NCBI RefSeq assembly: GCF_002327185.1
Contig: NZ_CP018624.1
Location: forward strand, 186,001 to 250,000
Reading direction: 5' to 3'
Length of the DNA: 64,000 nt
Origin: Clostridium chauvoei
Lineage (GTDB): Bacteria > Bacillota > Clostridia > Clostridiales > Clostridiaceae
Shown one piece after another: positions 56,411-63,072 of the stretch (its first letter is position 1; every line of letters begins with the position of its first letter). The notes under the pieces are model-generated. The model was not told the DNA's origin. It did not search any database and saw only the letters and a program-made list of their open reading frames with translations. The position numbers were made by a program, and so were the translations under genes.

Positions 56411-58210
56411 ATGAATAATTCTGAAAAATTTTATAAAGAAAATATAGATAAAGGTAATTTAAAAGAAGAAGAGTTAAAGAAAAAAATATCTATTTTTTCA
56501 GTTAGCAGACTTATACTAGTTATATTAGCTATATTTACAACTTATATGCTGTATAAAGCTAATAAACCTATAGAAATATTTATTGAAATAATTGTATATT
56601 TAGCTTTATTTCTTTTAATTGCTTATTTTCATAATAAAAAGATTGAAGAAAAGAGAAAAAATGATATCTTTATACAAATAAATGAAGATGGATTAAAGAG
56701 ACTTAATGGAACATGGAGAGAGTTTAAAGATACAGGAAGTGAATATTTAAACGAGAAACATGGATTTGTTGATGACTTAGATATATTCGGAAAGAGTTCA
56801 TTATTTCAATGGATTAACTCTACTAAAACAAAGTTTGGAAGAAAAGCACTTTCAGATATGTTGAGAATAAATAAGCTACCTACTAGAGAAGAGATAAATA
56901 AGAAACAAAAAGGGGTTAGTGAGCTTGCTAGCAAAGTAGAGTGGAGACAAAAGCTTATTATTGAATCTACCTTTAATAAAGGTGGAAAAACAGATGTTGA
57001 TGAGCTGTTAAAATGGGCAAAAGAAAAGAAACAAATAGGTTCTAGTTTGAAATTTGTTCCATATTTCTTTATAGCTTTAACTATAGTATCCATGTTTTTA
57101 GTTGCAGTTAAAAAAATACCTTTTACGTATTTAATTTTAGTATTTATGCTTAATTATCTAGTAGTAAAAGTTTTAACAAAGCCATTAAATGAAGTTATAC
57201 AGTTATTCCATAAACATAAAAATGATATTGAAGCATATGGAAATATATTAAAATTAATAGATGAAGAAGATTTTGAATCAGATATATTAAAAGAATTGAA
57301 ATTCAAACTTAAAAATTCTAATATAAATTGTTCTAAAGAAATTAAAGCATTAAAAGAATTAGTAGATTGGCTAGGAGATAGTTCTTCTAATGCATATTAT
57401 CTAATAATAAATGTAATTATGTTATCAGATACTTTTATTTTAAGGAATCTAGAAGAGTGGAGACAAAGAAATGGAATCTACTTAGAAGAATGGCTTAAAA
57501 CAATGGGAGAATTTGAAGCGTTAGCTAGTATTGCCAATATATCATATGATTTTAATAATTGGAGTTATCCAAATATTTTAGATAGTAGTGAGGTATATGG
57601 TAAAAATATAGGACATCCAATGTTAGGGGTAAAGGCGAAATCAAATAATTTTAATCTTAATGGTAAAGAAAAGGTAGCATTAATTACAGGATCTAATATG
57701 TCAGGTAAAAGTACTTTTTTAAGAACTATTGGAGTTAACTTGGTATTAGCATATATTGGTGCACCAACATATAGTGATGAATTTAATTGCGGAATTTTTA
57801 GTATATATACGTGTATGAGGACTAAAGATAATTTAGAAGAAAGTATATCATCATTTTACGCAGAAATTCTTCGAATTAAAAATGTAATAGAAGCATCTAA
57901 GCATGGAGAAAAAGTATTATTTTTACTAGATGAAATATTTAAGGGAACTAATTCAATGGATAGACATGAAGGGGCTAAGGTATTAATAAATCAATTAGTT
58001 ACTTTAGGGGGCATAGGACTTGTCTCAACACATGATTTAGAATTATGTGATTTAGAAAAATCTAAGGATTGGCTTGTAAACTATAATTTCCAAGAGTACT
58101 ATGAAAAAGGGAAAATAAAATTTGATTATAAGCTTAGATTAGGCAGAAGTACTACGCAAAATGCAATTCACTTAATGAAATTAGCAGGAATAGAGTTTAA
58201 AGATAATTAA
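56411..58210 (+). CDS. Membrane-anchored MutS-like ATPase
   Basis: 599 residues from ATG 56411 (GGAGG ten bases ahead). The C-terminal MutS domain V is complete: Walker A 'GSNMSGKSTFLRTIG' (about residue 427), 'RTKDNLEESISSFYAEI', Walker B 'LFLLDEIFKGTNSMDRHEG' and 'LVSTHDLEL'. The N-terminal part lacks mismatch-recognition domains and has four membrane segments (about 33-50, 54-76, 213-230, 236-253). A core domain of the lever type lies between. It is not MutS1 or MutS2 (no Smr or KOW domain). Such membrane MutS homologues are common in clostridia, but the task is not known. Confidence 0.85.
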   Translation: MNNSEKFYKENIDKGNLKEEELKKKISIFSVSRLILVILAIFTTYMLYKANKPIEIFIEIIVYLALFLLIAYFHNKKIEEKRKNDIFIQINEDGLKRLNGTWREFKDTGSEYLNEKHGFVDDLDIFGKSSLFQWINSTKTKFGRKALSDMLRINKLPTREEINKKQKGVSELASKVEWRQKLIIESTFNKGGKTDVDELLKWAKEKKQIGSSLKFVPYFFIALTIVSMFLVAVKKIPFTYLILVFMLNYLVVKVLTKPLNEVIQLFHKHKNDIEAYGNILKLIDEEDFESDILKELKFKLKNSNINCSKEIKALKELVDWLGDSSSNAYYLIINVIMLSDTFILRNLEEWRQRNGIYLEEWLKTMGEFEALASIANISYDFNNWSYPNILDSSEVYGKNIGHPMLGVKAKSNNFNLNGKEKVALITGSNMSGKSTFLRTIGVNLVLAYIGAPTYSDEFNCGIFSIYTCMRTKDNLEESISSFYAEILRIKNVIEASKHGEKVLFLLDEIFKGTNSMDRHEGAKVLINQLVTLGGIGLVSTHDLELCDLEKSKDWLVNYNFQEYYEKGKIKFDYKLRLGRSTTQNAIHLMKLAGIEFKDN

Positions 58211-58220
58211 AGATTTTATT

Positions 58221-58260
58221 ATAGAAAGTCTCAAGGATATATTTTCTTGGGATTTTCTAT
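58221..58260 (+). terminator. Possible terminator after the MutS-like gene
   Basis: ATAGAAA and TTTCTAT close a hairpin with an inner GTCTCAAG/CTTGGGAT pairing; the T run after it is weak. Confidence 0.5.
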
Positions 58261-58396
58261 ATTAAAAGTAATTAATAAGGGCAAGATAGCTATTATTTCT
58301 AAAAAATATATGAAATTAATAAAAGTAACTAATGAATTTTCTACTAATTAATGTCATAATATACCTATAAGCATAAATGGGGAAAGGGTACAATAT

Positions 58397-59290
58397 ATGG
58401 CATTTATAATAATTGATTTAGAGTTTAATAATTTAACAGGGATAACTAAGTATTATCCCGACATATATGAAGAATATTCCAATTTGAGAGATATAGAGAT
58501 TGAGAATGAGATAATAGAAATTGGTGCAATAAAATTAGATAATTATATGAAACCATTATATAAGTTTAAAACTTATATAAGGCCTACAGTTCTTCCAGTT
58601 TTAAATCCTAAGGTATTAGAAATTACAAAAATAAAAGAGGAGGATTTAAATGGAGGAGTTTCCTTTGAAGAGGGAATAAATATGTTAAGAAATATTATTA
58701 ATGAGGGTGATATAATATGTTCTTGGGCTAAAGATGATATAGCAGAGATAATAAGAAATGCTATATATCATAAATATAATGATTTAAATTGGATTAACAA
58801 TTATTTAGATATACAAGAGTATTCTACTAAAATACTAGCGAAGAAAAAATCATTAAGTCTAAAAAATGCACTAGATGACTTAAAGATAAGAGTTGACCAG
58901 AATAAACTACATGATGCTTTAAATGATGCTATTTATACATCTTATGTTTTTAAAGCTATATACAATTCGAGAATAGTCAAGAATTATATAATTAAAGATG
59001 TATATAATATGCCAGCCTTAGAAATAAAAAACTTAAAAGATTTTCAAATAGATACTGATTTTGTAGAACAAAAGTGTCCTAAATGTAATGTAGAAGTTGA
59101 GATTGAAGTTCCACTTAAAGCAATGAGTTGGAGATTTGTATCTTTAGGTAAATGTCCAAAGTGTGATAGTAGAGTACTAAATGAAGTACAAATAAAGAAA
59201 ACAATAAGTGGTCAAGAAGTATACAAAGAAATTTCAACTATAATAAACGAAGTTGAATATATGAATTACTATTATAAAATAAACAAGTAG
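58397..59290 (+). CDS. DnaQ-like 3'-5' exonuclease with C-terminal zinc ribbon
   Basis: 297 residues. DEDDh motifs: Exo I 'IIIDLEFNN', Exo II within 'ICSWAKDDIAEI', Exo III 'KLHDALNDAIYTSYVF' with catalytic His and Asp. The last third has two CxxC pairs, 'CPKCNVEVEIEV' and 'GKCPKCDSRVL', forming a likely zinc ribbon. It resembles KapD/ERI-1-like exonucleases; RNA or DNA as substrate is open. Single gene with a weak GGGGAAAGG ribosome site. Confidence 0.82.
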   Translation: MAFIIIDLEFNNLTGITKYYPDIYEEYSNLRDIEIENEIIEIGAIKLDNYMKPLYKFKTYIRPTVLPVLNPKVLEITKIKEEDLNGGVSFEEGINMLRNIINEGDIICSWAKDDIAEIIRNAIYHKYNDLNWINNYLDIQEYSTKILAKKKSLSLKNALDDLKIRVDQNKLHDALNDAIYTSYVFKAIYNSRIVKNYIIKDVYNMPALEIKNLKDFQIDTDFVEQKCPKCNVEVEIEVPLKAMSWRFVSLGKCPKCDSRVLNEVQIKKTISGQEVYKEISTIINEVEYMNYYYKINK

Positions 59291-59328
59291 TATGATTGAT
59301 GAATTAATAATAAATATGTTTATTACAA

Positions 59329-59345
59329 CATTTACATTGTAAATG
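59329..59345. promoter_or_regulatory. Perfect 17-bp palindrome at the CBS gene promoter
   Basis: CATTTACATTGTAAATG, eight-base arms about T59337. Its right arm contains the -35 box of the promoter at 59338-59366, so it is a candidate operator. Confidence 0.65.
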
Positions 59346-59366
59346 CAATAAAGATATTGTATACTT
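59338..59366 (+). promoter_or_regulatory. Promoter of the CBS-domain gene
   Basis: TTGTAA (59338-59343), 17-base spacer, TATACT (59361-59366), 37 bases before the start codon. Confidence 0.7.
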
Positions 59367-59403
59367 TAGATGACTCACTAAATGTGTAAGAGGAAGGATA
59401 ATA

Positions 59404-59811
59404 ATGAATATTGCGTTTTTTTTAACACCTAAGAACGAAGTTATATATGAATATTTAGATGCAACAATGAGACAAGTAATAGAAAGAATGGAACATCATG
59501 GATATACAGCAATTCCTTTAATAGATAAAGAAGGAAAGTATGTAGGAACCCTTACAGAAGGTGATTTATTATGGAAACTTAAGAATACGCCAGAATTAAA
59601 CTTTAAAAATACAGGTAGTGTAAAAGTTACAGATATACCACGTAAAAGAAAACATAGAAGTGTATCCATTAATGCTGATGTAGAAAGTTTAATATCATTA
59701 GCAACAACTCAAAATTTTGTTCCTGTGGTAGATGATGAAGGAACATTTATAGGTATAATAAAAAGAAGTGATATTATAAACTATTGTTATACTGAAATGA
59801 AAAAAATATAA
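59404..59811 (+). CDS. Tandem CBS-domain protein
   Basis: 135 residues made almost wholly of two CBS motifs: 'TMRQVIERMEHHGYTAIPLIDKEGKYVGTLTEGDLL' in part and 'SLISLATTQNFVPVVDDEGTFIGIIKRSDII'. Such stand-alone pairs bind adenine nucleotides or SAM and signal energy state. No partner enzyme is adjacent. The N-terminus 'MNIAFFLTPKNEVIYEYLD' is shared by clostridial members. Ribosome site AGGAAGG; a palindrome overlaps its promoter. Confidence 0.9.
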   Translation: MNIAFFLTPKNEVIYEYLDATMRQVIERMEHHGYTAIPLIDKEGKYVGTLTEGDLLWKLKNTPELNFKNTGSVKVTDIPRKRKHRSVSINADVESLISLATTQNFVPVVDDEGTFIGIIKRSDIINYCYTEMKKI

Positions 59812-59824
59812 AGTAGAATTTTTA

Positions 59825-59855
59825 TGAGGATTTGTTTTGCAGATCCTTATTTTTA
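59825..59855 (+). terminator. Terminator after the CBS gene
   Basis: AGGATTTG (59827-59834) with CAGATCCT (59840-59847), five-base loop, T-rich tail. Confidence 0.75.
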
Positions 59856-59882
59856 TATAAAAGAATGATAAAAATAATTAAT

Positions 59883-59911
59883 TGAAAGTAATTATCGATA
59901 ATGGTATTATG
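59883..59911 (+). promoter_or_regulatory. Promoter of yaaA with palindromic spacer
   Basis: TTGAAA (59883-59888), 17-base spacer, TATTAT (59906-59911). The spacer contains the perfect palindrome ATTATCGATAAT (59891-59902), placed where a Fur/PerR-type repressor could bind. Confidence 0.7.
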
Positions 59912-59942
59912 ATAAATATATAGATAAGAGAGGTGGTTTAAT

Positions 59943-60710
59943 ATGCTAATAGTTATATCTCCAGCAAAAAATCTAGATTGTGATGGAGCAAATAATAATA
60001 TTCCAATGAGTGAACCTAGATTTTTGACTAAATCAAAATTTATTATAAAGGAATTAAAAAAATTAGATACTTATGCTATAGGAAAGCTTATGAAGATAAG
60101 TGATAAGTTAGCAATTTTAAATAAAGATAGATTTCAAGAATGGACAGAGAGTTTAGATAAAGCTAAACATTGTTTACTTGCATTTAAGGGGGATGTATAT
60201 AGAGCTTTAGATGTAGGTAGTTTTACAGAAGAAGATTTATTTTATGCCAATAGTCATCTTAGGATATTATCTGGACTATACGGAGTATTAAGACCTTTTG
60301 ATGGGATAAATGAATATAGATTAGAAATGGGTACTAAAATAAAAGTAAATGATAATAAGGATCTTTATAGTTTTTGGGGAAATGATTTAAGAGAATGTTT
60401 AATAAAAGAATTGGATACACATTCACAAAAAATACTTATAAATTTAGCTTCACAAGAATATTTTAAAGCTGTAGAAGGAATTGAAGAAAATTCAGAAATA
60501 AGGATTATTACGCCAGTTTTCAAAGAGTGGAGAAATGGACAATATAAAATAATTTCATTAAATGCAAAAAGGGCAAGAGGGCTTATGAGTAGATATATAA
60601 TTCAAAATCAAATAGAAGATATAGAGATGATAAAGAATTTTTCAGAAGAAGGCTATTCCTTTAATAAAGAAATGTCTACAGAAAATCAGTGGATGTTTAT
60701 AAGAGAGTAA
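59943..60710 (+). CDS. yaaA: YaaA family peroxide stress protein
   Basis: 255 residues. Family signatures: 'MLIVISPAKNLDCDG' at the start, 'KGDVYRALDVGSF', 'SGLYGVLRPFDGINEYRLEMGTK' in part, 'INLASQEYFKAV', 'NAKRARGLMSRYII' and 'TENQWMFIR'. In Escherichia coli YaaA lowers free iron and limits damage during peroxide stress; it binds DNA. The promoter palindrome would fit regulation by PerR or Fur, which is inference. Ribosome site GAGGTGG. Confidence 0.94.
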   Translation: MLIVISPAKNLDCDGANNNIPMSEPRFLTKSKFIIKELKKLDTYAIGKLMKISDKLAILNKDRFQEWTESLDKAKHCLLAFKGDVYRALDVGSFTEEDLFYANSHLRILSGLYGVLRPFDGINEYRLEMGTKIKVNDNKDLYSFWGNDLRECLIKELDTHSQKILINLASQEYFKAVEGIEENSEIRIITPVFKEWRNGQYKIISLNAKRARGLMSRYIIQNQIEDIEMIKNFSEEGYSFNKEMSTENQWMFIRE

Positions 60711-60715
60711 AAAAT

Positions 60716-60752
60716 AAAAGATGCTACAAAATAAATTTGTGGCATCTTTTAA
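60716..60752. terminator. Bidirectional terminator between yaaA and the pspA cluster
   Basis: 15-bp stem 60716-60730 with 60736-60750, A run before, T run after, between convergent genes. Confidence 0.85.
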
Positions 60753-60754
60753 TA

Positions 60755-61411
60755 TTAGTAATCAGATTGTTCAAAAGTATTAACAATAAAATCGAATTCA
60801 TCAGCATTAGTGATTTCACCAAATTCATCAGAAGAAATTGATGGATAATAATAAAGTATGAATTTATCACTAGTATCCATTATATTTTCAAGAATTATAT
60901 ATAATTTATCTAATTCTTTATCTTCAAGGGTAGCTAATACTTTGTATTTACTAGCTTTTCCAGTATTATTATTGGTTAAATCTAAGGTGAAGTTGTTATG
61001 AGTTCTAATATTGATTTTTTCTTTATCACATTTTTTTATATATGAATCAGGTCTACATCCTAAGCACCCTTTAAATTCACAATCTCTAACACAATTTAAA
61101 CAGGCACATTTAGAGCAACTTTCAAATTGTAAAAAAGCATCTTTATTTTGATTTTTATAATTTTCTACATCTCTATAAGAATTATCAGAGCTTAAAAAAT
61201 TAAAGAACTTTTTTTTACTTGATGTACTTGAGGCTGTATTTAATTTTTCTATATAGGTTTTTAGAATGCTTATTTTAGAGTAATATTTTCTTTTAAGTAG
61301 TTCATTTTCATCTAAAAAAGGAGAAACTTCACTTATACCATAAGTTAAATCTGTATATATTTTTCCAAAGTGTTCAAGTTCTTCCCTTATGAAATCTGAA
61401 TTATTAGCCAT
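60755..61411 (-). CDS. Cysteine-rich protein of unknown function, PspA cluster
   Basis: 218 residues, soluble. N-terminal helical part (1-60), Ser/Lys linker, a central knot of eight cysteines spaced C-x2-C-x-C-x2-C-x3-C-x4-C-x2-C-x8-C (about residues 98-127), and an alpha/beta C-terminal part ('KVLATLEDKELDKLYIILENI' in part) with an acidic end. The cysteines look like a metal site. I do not recognise a family. It follows pspA by 19 bases, ribosome site AAGGTGAT, so it is in the same operon and may act with PspA at the membrane. Confidence 0.75.
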   Translation of the reverse strand: MANNSDFIREELEHFGKIYTDLTYGISEVSPFLDENELLKRKYYSKISILKTYIEKLNTASSTSSKKKFFNFLSSDNSYRDVENYKNQNKDAFLQFESCSKCACLNCVRDCEFKGCLGCRPDSYIKKCDKEKINIRTHNNFTLDLTNNNTGKASKYKVLATLEDKELDKLYIILENIMDTSDKFILYYYPSISSDEFGEITNADEFDFIVNTFEQSDY

Positions 61412-61430
61412 TTATATCACCTTTTATATT

Positions 61431-62081
61431 TTATGAATTTTTATATTTTTCAAGTTCTAAATCTAAATCCACACTATCTAGTGCTTCAAACTCGCTATCA
61501 AAAGTATCGGTATTTCTAAGTTCACCTAGGCCTTTCGCTAAAGCTTCTTGCTTTTGAATTTTTCTTTCAATATCATCTATTTTTATAGAATTTGATTTTG
61601 TTTGAACATTAGAAAGTACTTCGTTAACTTTCTTGCTTGCTTCAGCATTACTAAATCTTGCAGCAGCTTCATCTCTATAACTTCTAGTTCTAGTTATTTC
61701 ATCTTCTAAATCAGATAAATTTTTCTTAATTGCATCAGCTTGATTTCTTGAAGTTTCGTAAGTTTCTTTTAATTTATTAAATTTCTTTTCAGTTTCAATC
61801 TTTTTAGCTAAAGCTCTTTTAGCTAAATCTTCATTTCCTTTAGATAATGCTAATTTAACTTTTGATTCTAAGTCATTAACCTCTAATTCAGTAGCATCCA
61901 TTTTTCTTTTAACTTCATGAGCATTACCTATAATTTGAGCTGAGTTTAATTTTGCTTTATTAAGTTGATCTTCCATATCCTTAATTTTTTGATCTAGTAA
62001 TTCTATTGGATTTTCCATTTCATCTAAAGCAGAATTAACCTTTGATTTAAACATATTTGACATCCTATTAAAAATTCCCAT
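61431..62081 (-). CDS. pspA: PspA/IM30 family membrane-stress protein
   Basis: 216 residues, nearly all coiled coil. N-terminal amphipathic helix 'MGIFNRMSNMFKSKVNSALDEMENPIELLDQ' in part, then the ESCRT-III-like helices, with 'EDQLNKAKLNSAQIIGNAHEVKRKMD' and 'RSYRDEAAARFSNAEASKKVNEVLS' in part. Such proteins polymerise on damaged membranes. There is no PspF, PspBC or LiaRS gene near. The cluster order is Ser-rich membrane protein, pspA, Cys-rich protein. Ribosome site AGGAGG. Confidence 0.93.
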   Translation of the reverse strand: MGIFNRMSNMFKSKVNSALDEMENPIELLDQKIKDMEDQLNKAKLNSAQIIGNAHEVKRKMDATELEVNDLESKVKLALSKGNEDLAKRALAKKIETEKKFNKLKETYETSRNQADAIKKNLSDLEDEITRTRSYRDEAAARFSNAEASKKVNEVLSNVQTKSNSIKIDDIERKIQKQEALAKGLGELRNTDTFDSEFEALDSVDLDLELEKYKNS

Positions 62082-62106
62082 AATAAACCTCCTGGATATT
62101 TTAAAT

Positions 62107-62735
62107 TTAATATTTTCTTTTCTTTAAATAAATTTTAATTATGATAATTATTAATACAAATATAATAGCGATGGTAAAGACTGTTCCAAGTGAAAAGCCT
62201 CTGCCGTAACCATAATTGTAGTAACGTCTGCTTGGGAAAAAGCTAAAGGGGCTTCCCGAGTTATCATTATTTTTATTTGTATTGCTCTTATAATCTTTAT
62301 CTTGGGTTGTAGTTTGATTTTTATCATCATTATTAGTTGTTGAAAAAGATCCGCTACTAAATCCCTTAGAGCTATTATTTTCATCTTTTTTAGATTCACT
62401 AAAGCTACCAGATTTAAATCCACCAGTATTTTTTTTGCTAGAATCTGAATCTTTAGATGTAGTAGAAGACTTAGAACTATTATTATTAGATTTAAAACTT
62501 CCACTTTTAAAGTTGCTAGAACTTTTGGGTTTAGAGCTACTACTTTTACTTGATGAACTACTCTTACTTGAAGAACTGCTTTTACTTGACGAAGAAGCAG
62601 CTAGAACAACATTTTCTCCACCTGTGATTGAAGAAAATATAGCAAAAGTATCTATAGTAAAACTAGATATTAAAAAATTAATGTAAGAAAAAATGTTAAT
62701 AAAAACTTATTTTTTTTAGTTAAGTATTTCTTTAT
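62107..62735 (-). pseudogene. Serine-rich signal-peptide membrane protein, one missing base and no usual start codon
   Basis: The restored protein is 209 residues. It begins at ATA 62735 ('xKKYLTKKNKFLLTFFLTLIF'), the only codon nine bases from a GGAGG; no ATG, GTG or TTG lies between it and an upstream in-frame TGA. The frame breaks at the A6 run 62672-62677; one added base gives 'LIFLISSFTIDTFAIFSS'. Then come long serine/lysine tracts ('SSSSSKSSSSS'), 'GGFKSGSF' and 'GFSSGSF' repeats, 'PSRRYYNYGYGRGFSLG', and a C-terminal membrane helix ('VFTIAIIFVLIIIII') with a 'KKRKY' end. The whole body is low complexity. It is the first gene of the pspA cluster, so it may be the membrane partner. Confidence 0.7.
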
Positions 62736-63072
62736 AGTTGTTCACCTCCAAGAAAAGATTATAAACCTATATTATACTATGTATTAAAATCCTTCAAAGT
62801 TCATTTTAGGCAATTTTAGGCTGAAATAGGAATTTAACTAACAATAGTATAAAATAACTATAAATATCGTAATATATCTAATATATAAAGATAAATTAAA
62901 ATATATAAAGAGGTATATTATAACCTTTAATAAAAAATATTATTTTTCTCATATTATAACATAGGATAATAATTAACAGTATTAGTAATTTATACTCTTG
63001 TAATCAATAACATATTAGCTTAAAATTATATTTATAATGAAATAAAGTATAGTTTCAAGGAGTGAAGAATAC
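62736..63072. other. Intergenic region between the pspA cluster and the S1 gene
   Basis: Divergent promoters should lie here. For the minus strand I see TTGAAG (62797-62792) and TATAAT (62776-62771) with a short 15-base spacer. For the plus strand there is TATAAT at 63033-63038 without a good -35. No gene or repeat is visible. Confidence 0.5.

Noticed and set aside
62151..62504. Minus-strand frame of 117 codons in another phase
   Set aside because: It overlaps the serine-rich gene in the wrong phase and lacks protein-like composition; the real frame continues to 62107 with a membrane helix and basic end.
62435..62686. Leucine-rich plus-strand frame of 83 codons
   Set aside because: It is the complement of the serine-rich minus-strand gene; no ribosome site and extreme composition.
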